This document shows positions 45,486 to 57,883 of a stretch of 64,000 bases of DNA, piece after piece. Under the pieces are notes generated by a model, which saw only the letters and a program-made list of their open reading frames with translations, had not been told where the DNA came from and made no database searches. How positions within the stretch are numbered: position 1 is the stretch's first letter; every line of letters starts with the position of its first letter. The stretch covers positions 1,679,501-1,743,500 of the forward strand of contig CP047152.1 in assembly GCA_041879295.1 (NCBI GenBank), in the 5' to 3' direction. Source of the stretch: Pseudomonas putida. GTDB taxonomy: Bacteria > Pseudomonadota > Gammaproteobacteria > Pseudomonadales > Pseudomonadaceae. A program made the position numbers and the translations under genes.

Positions 45486-47885
45486 TCAGGGGGTGATGGT
45501 TTCCAGTTCCAGTTCGCGCGACTGTGTTTCAGCCACTGCCTTGCGCATCTGCTCGCAGCCCCACAGCACCCGCTCAGGTGTAGCTGGCGCATCCACCTGC
45601 GGCTGCACGCGGTAGTCGGCGAGGCTGGCCACGGCATCCTTGATTGCACACCAGGCAGCGATGCCGAGCATGAACGGTGGCTCGCCCACGGCCTTGGAGT
45701 GGAACACGGTGTCTTCCGGGTTTTTGCGGTTCTCCACCAGTTTCACCCGCAAGTCCAGTGGCATGTCGGCCACGGCCGGGATCTTGTAGCTGGCCGGGCC
45801 GTTGGTCATCAGCTTGCCTTTGGCGTTCCACACCAGCTCTTCGGTAGTCAGCCAGCCCATGCCCTGGATGAAACCGCCCTCTACCTGGCCGATGTCGATC
45901 GCAGGGTTCAGCGAATCGCCCACGTCGTGCAGGATGTCGGCGCGCAACATCTTGTATTCGCCGGTCAGCGTATCGACGATCACTTCCACGCAGGCAGCGC
46001 CAAAGGCGAAGTAGTAGAACGGCCGGCCGCGTGCCTGGCTGCGGTCGTAGAAGATTTTCGGCGTGCGGTAGAACCCGGTGCTGGACAGCGACACCTGAGC
46101 GAAGTAAGCCTGCTGCACCAGTTGCTCGAAGCTGACGATCTGGTCGCGCACGCGCACATGGCCGTTACGGAACTCGACGTCTTCCTCGGTCACCTGATAG
46201 TGCCGTGCGGCAAACTCGGTCAGGCGGCGCTTGAGGATTTCAGCCGCGTTCTGCGCCGCCTTGCCGTTAAGGTCGGCGCCGCTGGACGCAGCCGTAGGCG
46301 AGGTGTTGGGTACCTTGTCGGTGTTGGTGGCGGTAATCTGGATGCGGCTGAAGTCCACCTGGAAGATCTGCGCTACCACCTGGGCTACCTTGGTGTTCAG
46401 GCCCTGGCCCATCTCGGTGCCGCCGTGGTTCAGGTGAATGCTGCCGTCGGTGTAAATATGGATCAGTGCACCGGCCTGGTTGAGGAAGGTGGCGGTGAAC
46501 GAAATGCCGAACTTGACTGGTGTCAGTGCCAGGCCTTTCTTCAGGATCGGGCTGTTGGCGTTGAAGCGGCGGATCGACTCGCGGCGTTCTGCATAGTCGC
46601 TGCTGGCTTCCAGTTCGGCGGTCATCTCTTCGAGCATGTTGTGCTCGACGGTCTGGTAGTAGTGGGTGACGTTGCGTTCGGTCTTGCCGTAATAGTTGGC
46701 CTTGCGCACGGCCAGCGGGTCACGGCCCAGATGGCGGGCGATATGGTCCATCACCTGCTCGATGGCAACCATACCCTGCGGGCCGCCAAAGCCGCGGTAG
46801 GCGGTGTTGGAGGCGGTGTTGGTCTTGCAGCGGTGGCCGTGGACGGTGGCATCGCCCAGGTAGTAAGCGTTGTCGGAGTGGAACATGGCGCGGTCGACGA
46901 TCGAACCGGACAGGTCGGGCGAATAGCCGCAGTTGCCGGCCAGGTCGAAATTGATGCCGTGCAGCCGGCCGTTGTCGTCGAAGCCCACGTTATACTCGAC
47001 GTAGAACGGGTGGCGCTTGCCGGTCATGGTCATGTCTTCGACCCGCGGCAGGCGCATCTTGGTTGGTTGGCCGGTCAGGCGCGCAACTACCGCGCACAGG
47101 CATGCCGGACTGGCGGCCTGGGTTTCCTTGCCGCCAAAACCGCCACCCATGCGGCGCATGTCCAGCACCACCTTGTTCATCGGCACGTCGAGCACTTCGG
47201 CGACCAGTTTCTGCACTTCGGTGGGGTTCTGCGTGGAGCAGTAGACGATCATGCCGCCGTCTTCGGTAGGCATTACCGAGGAAATCTGCGTTTCCAGGTA
47301 GAAGTGCTCCTGGCCGCCGATGTGCAGGGTGCCCTGAATGCGGTGCGGGGCGCTGGCCAGGGCGGCAGCCGAATCGCCGCGCTGGTGGGTGTGGCTATCG
47401 AGCACGAAGTGCTTCTTGTGCAGCGCCTCGACCACGTCCAGCACCGGTTCCAGGTCTTCGTACTCGACGATGGCGGCCATGGCCGCTTTACGTGCGGTTT
47501 CAAGATCGCGGGCAGCGACAGCGAGCACCGGCTGGCCGAAGAACTCGACCTTGTCGATGGCCAGAAGCGGGTCGCCGGCCACCACCGGGCCGATGTCCTT
47601 CAGGCCGGGGATGTCTTCGTGGGTGATGGCAATGCGCACGCCCTCGAAGGCGTAGCACGGCGTGGTATCGATGCGCAGGATACGCGCATGGGCGCGGTCG
47701 GCGGTGCGGGCATAGACGTGCAACTGGTTGGGGAATTCCAGGCGGTCGTCGATGTACACAGCCTCGCCGGATACATGCTTGTCGGCGCTGTCGTGCTTGA
47801 CGCTACGGCCCACCCCGGTGGTCAGGTCCTGGCTGAACAGTTCGGCCATCTCGGCCTGGCTTTTGGCTACGTGATGGTTAGACAT
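45486..47885 (-). CDS. xdhB: Xanthine dehydrogenase, molybdopterin subunit
   Basis: 799-aa large subunit of xanthine dehydrogenase, which hydroxylates hypoxanthine and xanthine to urate. Molybdenum-domain motifs are present: MRRMGGGFGGKETQAASPAC, TAYRGFGGPQGMVAIEQVMD, GGTEMGQGLNTKVAQV, and the QGMGWLTTEELVW region with catalytic Glu near the C-terminus (VGEPPFMLGIA). Forms a heterotetramer with XdhA. It overlaps the xdhA stop by eight bases. Confidence 0.97.
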   Translation of the reverse strand: MSNHHVAKSQAEMAELFSQDLTTGVGRSVKHDSADKHVSGEAVYIDDRLEFPNQLHVYARTADRAHARILRIDTTPCYAFEGVRIAITHEDIPGLKDIGPVVAGDPLLAIDKVEFFGQPVLAVAARDLETARKAAMAAIVEYEDLEPVLDVVEALHKKHFVLDSHTHQRGDSAAALASAPHRIQGTLHIGGQEHFYLETQISSVMPTEDGGMIVYCSTQNPTEVQKLVAEVLDVPMNKVVLDMRRMGGGFGGKETQAASPACLCAVVARLTGQPTKMRLPRVEDMTMTGKRHPFYVEYNVGFDDNGRLHGINFDLAGNCGYSPDLSGSIVDRAMFHSDNAYYLGDATVHGHRCKTNTASNTAYRGFGGPQGMVAIEQVMDHIARHLGRDPLAVRKANYYGKTERNVTHYYQTVEHNMLEEMTAELEASSDYAERRESIRRFNANSPILKKGLALTPVKFGISFTATFLNQAGALIHIYTDGSIHLNHGGTEMGQGLNTKVAQVVAQIFQVDFSRIQITATNTDKVPNTSPTAASSGADLNGKAAQNAAEILKRRLTEFAARHYQVTEEDVEFRNGHVRVRDQIVSFEQLVQQAYFAQVSLSSTGFYRTPKIFYDRSQARGRPFYYFAFGAACVEVIVDTLTGEYKMLRADILHDVGDSLNPAIDIGQVEGGFIQGMGWLTTEELVWNAKGKLMTNGPASYKIPAVADMPLDLRVKLVENRKNPEDTVFHSKAVGEPPFMLGIAAWCAIKDAVASLADYRVQPQVDAPATPERVLWGCEQMRKAVAETQSRELELETITP

Positions 47886-49332
47886 AAGCGGTCACCCGGG
47901 TTTCGATGTGCGGTGTTTGCTGTTCGATGAAATACTTGCGCAGCAGGTTCTGCGCGGTCAGCAGGCGGTATTCCTTGCTGGCGCGGAAGTCGCTGAGCGG
48001 GGTGAAGTCTTCGGCCAGGGCCTGGCAGGCGCGCTCGATGGCAGCCTGGTCCCATGGCTTGCCACGTAGCGCCGCCTCACAGGCGCGGGCGCGTTTGGGG
48101 ATCGCCGCCATGCCGCCGAAGGCGATGCGTACACCGCTGACTACGCCGTCTTCGATGCTGAGGTTGAACGCCCCGCACACGGCGGAGATATCATCGTCCA
48201 GGCGTTTGGACACTTTATAGGCGCGGAACGCCCAGTCGCTGGTGGCGCGCGGCACAATGATCTTCTCGATGAACTCGCTGTCCTGTCGGGCAGTGATGCG
48301 GTAATCGATGAAGTAGTCTTCCAGTGGCATCACCCGCTGGCGCTCGCCCTGGCGCAGGACGACCTGTGCATCCAGCGCGATCAGCAAGGGTGGCGAGTCG
48401 CCGATCGGCGAGGCGTTGCCGATGTTGCCGCCGAGGGTGCCCTGGTTGCGGATCTGCAGCGAGGCGAAGCGGTGAAGCAGTGCCCCGAAGTCAGGGTACT
48501 CTTCGTTCAGCGCGGTGTAGCAGTCAGTCAGCGGCGTGGCGGCGCCGATTTCCAGGTGGCTGGCGGTTTTCTCGATGCGCTTGAGCTCCGCCACATGGCC
48601 GACGTAGATCATCACGGGCAAGGTCTTGTGGAACTGGGTGACTTCCAGCGCCAGGTCGGTCCCCCCCGCGAGCAGGCGCGCTTCAGGGTGCGAGCTGTAC
48701 AGGTCGGCCAGGTCGGAGACGGTCAGCGGCACCAGACAGCGCTTGTCGCCGCTGTTCAGCTCGCCGGTCTGGGTCGGGGCAATGGCCTTGAGGCGGCTGA
48801 TGGTTTGCGCCTGCTGGCTATCGAACTGGTCGCGGCAGGGCTGGCGGCAGCTCTGCTCGGCGGCGTCGAGGATCGGCCGGTAACCGGTGCAGCGGCACAG
48901 GTTACCAGCCAGGGCTTCCTGGGCCTGGTGCAGGTCGGGGCCGCTGCTGTTCTTTTGCAGGGCAAACAGTGACATGACGAAGCCGGGCGTGCAGAAGCCG
49001 CATTGCGATCCGTGGCAGTCTGCCATCGCTTGTTGAACGCTGTGCAGTTGGCCCTGTTGTTTGAGACCCTCGACGCTGATCAGTTGCTTGCCGTGCAGCG
49101 ACGACACAAAGGTCAGGCACGAATTGAGGCTGCGGTAGCGCAGGCTGTCGTTGCCTTGGTCGTCCTGGCTCAGTTCGCCGACCACCACGGTGCACGCACC
49201 GCAGTCTCCACTGGCGCAGCCCTCCTTGGTGCCGGTTTTGCCCAGGTGCTCGCGCAGGTACTGCAGCACCGTCATGTTTGGGTCCAGGGCGTGCTCACTA
49301 CGCAGCTCCTGGTTGACGAGAAACTGGATCAC
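47878..49332 (-). CDS. xdhA: Xanthine dehydrogenase, FeS/FAD subunit
   Basis: 484-aa small subunit with two [2Fe-2S] clusters and FAD. First cluster cysteines 39, 44 and 47 in GCASGDCGACTVVVGE; the second cluster is in CGFCTPGFV and CRCTGYRP. The FAD domain follows (LLAGGTDLALEVTQF, GNIGNASPIGDSPPLL). It passes electrons from the molybdenum centre of XdhB to NAD+. First gene of the xdhABC-guaD operon, divergent from a GntR gene with a RutR-like box in the 268-base gap. Confidence 0.97.
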   Translation of the reverse strand: MIQFLVNQELRSEHALDPNMTVLQYLREHLGKTGTKEGCASGDCGACTVVVGELSQDDQGNDSLRYRSLNSCLTFVSSLHGKQLISVEGLKQQGQLHSVQQAMADCHGSQCGFCTPGFVMSLFALQKNSSGPDLHQAQEALAGNLCRCTGYRPILDAAEQSCRQPCRDQFDSQQAQTISRLKAIAPTQTGELNSGDKRCLVPLTVSDLADLYSSHPEARLLAGGTDLALEVTQFHKTLPVMIYVGHVAELKRIEKTASHLEIGAATPLTDCYTALNEEYPDFGALLHRFASLQIRNQGTLGGNIGNASPIGDSPPLLIALDAQVVLRQGERQRVMPLEDYFIDYRITARQDSEFIEKIIVPRATSDWAFRAYKVSKRLDDDISAVCGAFNLSIEDGVVSGVRIAFGGMAAIPKRARACEAALRGKPWDQAAIERACQALAEDFTPLSDFRASKEYRLLTAQNLLRKYFIEQQTPHIETRVTAYV

Positions 49333-49407
49333 GGGGATGGCCTCGCAATGGTTTTATTGTTGTTGGGCGGACTCTAAGCAAGACCTGTCTAGCAGGTCAA
49401 TATTTTT

Positions 49408-49423
49408 CTGACCCAAAGGTCAA
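49408..49423. promoter_or_regulatory. RutR-like box upstream of xdhA
   Basis: CTGACCCAAAGGTCAA fits TGACCN4GGTCA, 76 bases before xdhA. Two further GGTCAA half-sites lie in the same gap, near 49395 and 49502, the first inside a GACCTG-N5-CAGGTC palindrome (49382-49398). Confidence 0.5.
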
Positions 49424-49600
49424 GAAATTGCACATGTCCATGCCCAGCCGAACACACTGCCTCTATTCCAAGCATAGATCGCGCCGGGCGCGTGGCTGTC
49501 TGACAGGTCAAATAAACCACCTGGCCCCTCTGCGCGACTACCGCCCAAGTACGCTACAATTCGCCCCTTGTGCCCAGTTCAATGATTTTGAAGGAAAACC

Positions 49601-50260
49601 ATGACGTTCAAGGCCCCGGACAGCCTCTCCGAGCAGATTGCCGATTACCTGGCCGAACGCATCATTCGCGGCGAGCTGGCGCCAGGCGAACGTATCCAGG
49701 AGCAGAAGGTTACCCAGGCGCTCAACGTCAGCCGCGGCTCGGTGCGTGAGGCACTGCTGATCCTCGAACGCCGCCATCTGGTGGCGATCCTGCCGCGCCG
49801 GGGTGCCCATGTGACCGTGCTGGACGAGCGCAGCGTTCGCAGCCTGTGCTCGCTGATGGGCGAGTTCTACATCCTGCTGGGCAATGCGGTTGCGCAAAAG
49901 TGGCGCACCGAAGCCGACCTGCGCCCGTTTCTGGAGATCCAGCAGCGGCTGCAGCGTGCCCATGACCAGCTCGACATCAAGACCTTCGTCGCCGACAGTT
50001 TTGCGGTCATGCGTGCGGCCTACCCGTTCGCCGACAACCCGTTCCTGCAGGAAACCGTGGAAAACCTGCAGCCGGCCATGAGCCGTGCCTATTACCTGTC
50101 GCTGGACCAGCGCCAGGCCAACATGAGCGACTATCTCGACCTGTTCGCCCGCCTGCTCGAAGCCGTGGTCTCCCGCGACCTGCCGCGCATTCGTGAGGTG
50201 CTCACCGCCTATGGCCAGCGCAGCTGCGAACTGGTGCTGGCGGCACTGGCCAGAGGCTGA
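49601..50260 (+). CDS. GntR family transcriptional regulator
   Basis: 219-aa FadR-class regulator, with an N-terminal winged helix-turn-helix (RIQEQKVTQALNVSRGSVREA) and an all-helical FCD effector domain. It has the unusual position of being three bases before smc on the same strand and divergent from xdhA. It may control the xdh operon, the smc transcript or both; the operator is unknown. ATG 49601 follows AAGGAAAACC. Confidence 0.92.
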   Translation: MTFKAPDSLSEQIADYLAERIIRGELAPGERIQEQKVTQALNVSRGSVREALLILERRHLVAILPRRGAHVTVLDERSVRSLCSLMGEFYILLGNAVAQKWRTEADLRPFLEIQQRLQRAHDQLDIKTFVADSFAVMRAAYPFADNPFLQETVENLQPAMSRAYYLSLDQRQANMSDYLDLFARLLEAVVSRDLPRIREVLTAYGQRSCELVLAALARG

Positions 50261-50263
50261 CCG

Positions 50264-53200
50264 ATGCGCCTGAAGTGCATTCGCCTGGCCGGGTTCAAGT
50301 CGTTCGTCGACCCGACCACGGTCAACTTCCCCAGCAACATGGCGGCCGTGGTCGGCCCAAACGGCTGCGGCAAGTCCAATATCATCGACGCGGTGCGTTG
50401 GGTGATGGGCGAGAGTTCGGCGAAGAACCTGCGCGGCGAGTCGATGACCGACGTCATCTTCAACGGCTCCAGTGGCCGCAAGCCGGTCAGCCAGGCCAGT
50501 ATCGAGCTGGTGTTCGACAACAGCGAAACCACTCTGGTCGGCGAGTATGCCGCCTACGCCGAGATATCGATCCGCCGCAAGGTTACCCGCGACGGGCAGA
50601 ATAGCTATTACCTCAACGGCACCAAATGCCGCCGGCGTGACATCACCGATATCTTCCTCGGGACGGGGCTGGGGCCGCGCAGTTACTCGATCATCGAGCA
50701 GGGCATGATCTCCAAGCTGATCGAGGCCAAGCCCGAGGAGCTGCGCAACTTCATCGAGGAAGCGGCTGGCATTTCCAAATACAAGGAGCGCCGCCGCGAA
50801 ACCGAGAACCGCATCCGTCGCACTCAGGAAAACCTGGCGCGCCTGACCGACCTGCGCGAAGAGCTCGAACGCCAGCTGGAGCGTCTGCATCGCCAGGCCC
50901 AGGCCGCCGAGAAGTACCGTGAGTACAAGGCTCAGGAGCGCCAGATGAAAGCGCGCCTGTCTGCCTTGCGCTGGCGAGGCCTGGACGAACAAGTCCGCCA
51001 GCGCGAGTCGGTGATCGGCGATCAGGGCGTTTCTCACGAGGCGCTGGTGGCCGAGCAGCGCAATGCCGATGCCAGCATCGAACGCCTGCGCGACGGTCAT
51101 CACGAACTGTCCGAACGTTTCAATCAGGTGCAGGGCCGTTTCTACTCGGTGGCCGGTGACATCGCCCGGGTCGAGCAGAGCATTCAGCACGGCCAGCAGC
51201 GCCTGCGGCAGTTGCAGGACGACTTCAAGGAAGCCGAGCGCACACGCCTGGAAACCGAATCGCACCTGGGACACGACCGCACCTTGCTGGCGACCCTGGG
51301 CGAAGAGCTGGCCATGCTCGAACCCGAGCAGGAAATGACCCTGGCGGCTGCCGAGGAAGCCGCTGCCGCGCTTGAAGAGGCCGAACTGGGCATGCACGGC
51401 TGGCAGGAGCAGTGGGACAGCTTCAACAGCAGTTCCGCCGAACCGCGCCGTCAGGCCGAAGTGCAGCAGGCGCGATTGCAGCAGCTGGAAGCCAGCCTTG
51501 AGCGCCAGACCGAGCGCCAGCGCAAGTTGGTCGAGGAGCGCGAACAACTGGGCAGCGACCCCCAGGATGCTGCCATGCTCGAACAGGTCGAGCAGTTGGC
51601 CAGCAGCGAAATGCTGCTGGAAGAACTGCAGCTCTGCGAAGAGCAGGTGATCGAGCGCCTGGAAAACGCACGCGAGCAACTGCAGCAGGCCACCCAGGCG
51701 CAACAGCAGGCACAGGGCGACCTGCAGCGCCTGGGCGGGCGCCTGGCCTCGCTTGAAGCCTTGCAGCAGGCCGCCCTGGAGCCGGGCGCAGGTGCTGCGC
51801 AATGGCTGCACGGCCAAGGGCTGGAGCAACAGCCGCGGCTGGCCGAAGGCTTGCGGGTGGAGCCGGGTTGGGAGCTGGCGGTAGAGACCGTGCTTGGTGC
51901 CGATCTGCAGGCCGTGCTGGTGGACGATTTCAACGACCTCGATTTTGCCGGCCTGGAGCAGGGTGAACTGCGCTTGCTGCTGGCCGTCAGCGCGGGGGCG
52001 ACGTCGCCCGGCAGCTTGCTGGAGAAGGTCGAGGGCCGTATCGACCTGGCGCCCTGGCTGGGCCAGGTCAGGCCTGTGGAAGACCTGGCCCAGGCACTGG
52101 AGCAGCGCGGGTCGCTCGGCGAAGGGCAGAGCCTGGTCAGCCGCGATGGCTATTGGGTCGGCCGGCACTTCCTGCGGGTGCGCCGGGGTGGCGAGGCCGA
52201 AGGCGGCGTGCTGGCGCGTGGCCAGGAAATCGAACGCCTGGGCCAGGAGCAACTGGAACAGGAAGCGGCGCTGGAACAGCTCGATCAACAGTTGCAGGCC
52301 CTGCGCGAGCAGCAACTGGACCTGGAGGAGCAGCGCGAACAGTTGCGCCGCCGCACACAGGATGAAAACCGCCTGCACGGCGAGCTGAAGGCCAGTCTTT
52401 CGGCCAGCCGCGCGCGCGCCGAGCAGGTCGAGCTGCGCCGCCGCCGCCTGCACGAAGAGCTGGGCGAGCTGGAAGAACAGCGCGCCCTGGAACACGAGCA
52501 ACTGGGCGAAGCACGCCTGCTGCTACAAGAGGCTCTGGAGCTCATGGCCCAGGACACCGAGCAGCGCGAACAGTTGATGGCCCGCCGCGATACCCTGCGC
52601 GAAAGCCTCGATCGGGTGCGTCAGGAGGCTAGGCAGCACAAGGACCACGCTCACCAGCTGGCGGTGCGCCTGGGGTCGCTGCGTGCCCAGTACGATTCTA
52701 CCCGCCAGGCGCTGGAGCGCCTGGAGCTGCAAGCTGCGCGCCTGACCGAGCGCCAGGAGCAACTGAGCCTGAACCTGGAGGAGGGGGAAGCCCCGCAGGA
52801 AGAACTGCGCCTGAAGCTGGAGGAACTGCTGGAGCGGCGCATGAGTGTGGACGAGGAAATGCGCCTGGCTCGCCTGCACATGGACGAAGCCGACCGCGAA
52901 CTGCGCGATGCCGAAAAGCGCCGCACCCAGGCCGAGCAGCAGGCCCAGTTGCTGCGCGGTCAACTGGAGCAACTGCGCCTGGAGTGCCAGGGCCTGGATG
53001 TGCGGCGCAAGACCCTGCAAGAGCAGTTGCTGGCCGACGGTTATGACCTGCAAGGCGTGCTCGCCACCCTGGAAGCCGAGGCCAGCGAGCAGGGTACCGA
53101 ACAGGAGCTGGAGCAGCTTGAGGCGCGCATCCAGCGCCTGGGGGCGATCAACCTGGCGGCCATCGAAGAATACGAGCAGCAGTCCGAGCGCAAACGTTAC

Positions 53201-53752
53201 CTGGACGCCCAGGACGCCGACCTGGTCGAAGCGCTGGAAACCCTCGAAAACGTCATCCGCAAAATCGACAAGGAGACCCGCAACCGCTTCAAGGATACCT
53301 TTGATCAGATAAATGCCGGATTACAGGCACTTTTCCCAAAAGTTTTCGGTGGTGGCAGCGCTTATCTGGAACTGACGGGCGAAGATCTACTCGATACAGG
53401 GGTGACGATCATGGCGCGCCCCCCGGGCAAGAAGAACAGCACCATCCATTTGCTGTCCGGCGGCGAGAAGGCACTGACCGCTTTGGCGCTGGTGTTTGCC
53501 ATCTTCAAGTTGAACCCCGCACCGTTCTGCATGCTCGACGAGGTCGATGCGCCGCTGGACGATGCCAACGTCGGGCGCTACGCGCGTCTGGTCAAGGAAA
53601 TGAGTGAAAGCGTGCAGTTCATCTACATCACCCATAACAAGATTGCGATGGAGATGGCGGATCAATTGATGGGGGTGACCATGCATGAACCGGGTTGTTC
53701 ACGCCTTGTTGCGGTTGATGTGGAGGCGGCCATGGCCATGGTCGACGCTTGA
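50264..53752 (+). CDS. smc: Chromosome partition protein Smc
   Basis: 1162-aa SMC ATPase that organises the chromosome with ScpA and ScpB. Walker A is VVGPNGCGKSN (Lys37), the coiled coils run from about residue 170 to 500 and 650 to 1010 with a hinge between (GVAAA-like region around 510-640), and the C-terminal head has LSGGEKALTALALVFAIF and Walker B FCMLDEVDAPLDDAN. Full length. It lies directly after the GntR gene. Confidence 0.97.
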   Translation: MRLKCIRLAGFKSFVDPTTVNFPSNMAAVVGPNGCGKSNIIDAVRWVMGESSAKNLRGESMTDVIFNGSSGRKPVSQASIELVFDNSETTLVGEYAAYAEISIRRKVTRDGQNSYYLNGTKCRRRDITDIFLGTGLGPRSYSIIEQGMISKLIEAKPEELRNFIEEAAGISKYKERRRETENRIRRTQENLARLTDLREELERQLERLHRQAQAAEKYREYKAQERQMKARLSALRWRGLDEQVRQRESVIGDQGVSHEALVAEQRNADASIERLRDGHHELSERFNQVQGRFYSVAGDIARVEQSIQHGQQRLRQLQDDFKEAERTRLETESHLGHDRTLLATLGEELAMLEPEQEMTLAAAEEAAAALEEAELGMHGWQEQWDSFNSSSAEPRRQAEVQQARLQQLEASLERQTERQRKLVEEREQLGSDPQDAAMLEQVEQLASSEMLLEELQLCEEQVIERLENAREQLQQATQAQQQAQGDLQRLGGRLASLEALQQAALEPGAGAAQWLHGQGLEQQPRLAEGLRVEPGWELAVETVLGADLQAVLVDDFNDLDFAGLEQGELRLLLAVSAGATSPGSLLEKVEGRIDLAPWLGQVRPVEDLAQALEQRGSLGEGQSLVSRDGYWVGRHFLRVRRGGEAEGGVLARGQEIERLGQEQLEQEAALEQLDQQLQALREQQLDLEEQREQLRRRTQDENRLHGELKASLSASRARAEQVELRRRRLHEELGELEEQRALEHEQLGEARLLLQEALELMAQDTEQREQLMARRDTLRESLDRVRQEARQHKDHAHQLAVRLGSLRAQYDSTRQALERLELQAARLTERQEQLSLNLEEGEAPQEELRLKLEELLERRMSVDEEMRLARLHMDEADRELRDAEKRRTQAEQQAQLLRGQLEQLRLECQGLDVRRKTLQEQLLADGYDLQGVLATLEAEASEQGTEQELEQLEARIQRLGAINLAAIEEYEQQSERKRYLDAQDADLVEALETLENVIRKIDKETRNRFKDTFDQINAGLQALFPKVFGGGSAYLELTGEDLLDTGVTIMARPPGKKNSTIHLLSGGEKALTALALVFAIFKLNPAPFCMLDEVDAPLDDANVGRYARLVKEMSESVQFIYITHNKIAMEMADQLMGVTMHEPGCSRLVAVDVEAAMAMVDA

Positions 53753-53957
53753 TGTACGACGATAGGGGCACATTCTGTAGCGAAATGCCCCCGCCATGTG
53801 CGACAGACGGTGTAAAGTTGTCTTTGGTCGTGCTAGCTTAATGTCACTCGTTTTTTGCGTGGGTAAAACGCCTGTCAGAACATAGAGTTGGCGCCACGTG
53901 TTAAAGGGCTTTGAACCCTTTGTTTTCAAGCATATTTTTATAGAGGCACGGGATTAC

Positions 53958-54851
53958 ATGGAAATCGGTCTGCGCGAGTGGCTGATCGTTATCGGCATCA
54001 TTGTTATTGCCGGGATTCTTTTCGACGGCTGGCGCCGCATGCGCGGCGGGAAAGGCAAGTTGAAATTCCGTCTGGATCGTAGTTATTCCAACCTGCCGGA
54101 CGAAGAGGGTGGCAGTGCCGAGGTGCTCGGCCCGCCGAGGGTGCTCGATACCCACAAGGAGCCTGAGCTGGACGAAAGCGACCTGCCTTCGCTCAGCGCG
54201 TCTTCGCGTGATCGCGAGCGTGAGCCCAAGCCGGTCAAGGCCAGTAAGCGCGGCAAGCGTGCCAGTGCGGCTGCCGATATGCAGCAGGGTGACCTGAACC
54301 TGAGCGCCGAGCAACGCGAGCCCGACCTGTTTGCTGACAGCGATGACGACTTTGCCGCCGACAACAACCGTAGCAGCGGCGCAGCGCCTGCCAGCAGCAG
54401 CGTCAAGGAGTTGCCACCCGCTGAAGAGGTGCTGGTCATCAGCGTGATCTCCCGCGACGAGGGTGGCTTCAAGGGCCCGGCGTTGCTGCAGAACATCCTG
54501 GAAAGCGGCTTGCGCTTCGGCGAAATGGACATCTTCCACCGTCACGAGAGCATGGCCGGTCACGGCGAGGTGCTGTTCTCCATGGCCAACGCAGTCAAGC
54601 CTGGCGTGTTCGACCTGGACGACATCGACCACTTCAGCACCCGCGCTGTGAGCTTCTTCCTCGGTTTGCCGGGCCCGCGTCATCCGAAGCAGGCCTTCGA
54701 TGTGATGGTTGCCGCAGCACGCAAGCTGGCCCACGAACTGAACGGTGAGCTCAAGGATGACCAGCGCAGCGTACTGACTGCCCAGACCATCGAGCACTAT
54801 CGCCAGCGTATCGTCGAGTTCGAGCGCCGCGCGCTGACCCAGAAACGCTGA
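53958..54851 (+). CDS. zipA: Cell division protein ZipA
   Basis: 297-aa inner-membrane protein that tethers FtsZ filaments to the membrane and joins early division steps. One N-terminal helix ([17 protein letters not shown]), a charged and Pro-rich linker of about 120 residues, and the C-terminal FtsZ-binding domain ([20 protein letters not shown]). ATG 53958 ([10 protein letters not shown]) is preferred, with GAGGCACGGG before it. It is 205 bases after smc and precedes ligA, the standard pseudomonad order. Confidence 0.95.
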   Translation: MEIGLREWLIVIGIIVIAGILFDGWRRMRGGKGKLKFRLDRSYSNLPDEEGGSAEVLGPPRVLDTHKEPELDESDLPSLSASSRDREREPKPVKASKRGKRASAAADMQQGDLNLSAEQREPDLFADSDDDFAADNNRSSGAAPASSSVKELPPAEEVLVISVISRDEGGFKGPALLQNILESGLRFGEMDIFHRHESMAGHGEVLFSMANAVKPGVFDLDDIDHFSTRAVSFFLGLPGPRHPKQAFDVMVAAARKLAHELNGELKDDQRSVLTAQTIEHYRQRIVEFERRALTQKR

Positions 54852-54914
54852 CAGATCCAGACGAAAGAGCAGCCTGAGGGCGTGCTGGCCGGTTCGGGCA
54901 TCATCGTTGCCTGT

Positions 54915-57417
<2,503 letters not shown>

Positions 57418-57428
57418 GCATCCGCGGC

Positions 57429-57576
57429 CCTGTGGGAGCGGGCGTGCCCGCGAACACCGGCGTAGCTGGTGCCATCCATCGCGGCGCCTGCTTCGCGGGC
57501 AAGCCCGCTCCCACAGGGTGGACTGCTTGCGACATTCAAGCGGTGCCTGTGGGGAGGGTTTACCCGCGAGAGGCCC
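57429..57576. repeat. Three REPs downstream of ligA
   Basis: REPs at about 57429-57454, 57487-57518 and 57546-57576, in alternating orientation. They occupy most of the 281-base gap between ligA and ffs. Confidence 0.8.
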
Positions 57577-57638
57577 GTCCAGGCCGTCTCGACTCTGACA
57601 AGTCATTGAGAAATGATGACTTTTTCTCGCCCCGGAGG

Positions 57639-57666
57639 TTGTATCTGCTCGCAAGACCGGTACAAT
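57639..57666 (+). promoter_or_regulatory. Promoter of ffs
   Basis: TTGTAT (57639-57644), a 16-base spacer, and TACAAT (57661-57666). The transcript would start near 57673, leaving a 5' leader with the hairpin CTCGCTGCTCAGCGAG ahead of mature 4.5S RNA, as in E. coli. Confidence 0.6.
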
Positions 57667-57698
57667 GGCGCCACTCGCTGCTCAGCGAGGCATGTAGT

Positions 57699-57808
57699 GG
57701 TGGCCCCATCGGTCCCCCCGCATTGATTACCCGTTAACCTGGTCAGGCCCGGAAGGGAGCAGCCATAGCGGGAACATCGAGTGCCGGGGTGTGGCTGGTG
57801 GGGCCGCC
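57699..57808 (+). ncRNA. ffs: 4.5S signal recognition particle RNA
   Basis: Long hairpin RNA of about 110 nt. The ends pair (GGTGGCCCCA with TGGTGGGGCCGCC), and the apical part contains GGTCAGGCCCGGAAGGGAGC with the conserved GGAA tetraloop and internal-loop AGCAG that binds Ffh. It works with Ffh and FtsY to target membrane proteins. Mature ends are estimated by pairing. An integrase gene begins 75 bases after its 3' end. Confidence 0.95.
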
Positions 57809-57883
57809 TCCATTACTGTAAATTATTGATTTCTAACGGTTTTTTGCTCCGAGACACGCAAGTGATCCAAGGAGTGATCCACC

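Noticed and set aside
49538..52501. Long minus-strand frame opposite smc
   Set aside because: Shadow of the smc and GntR coding strands with Leu/Gln-rich low-complexity translation.
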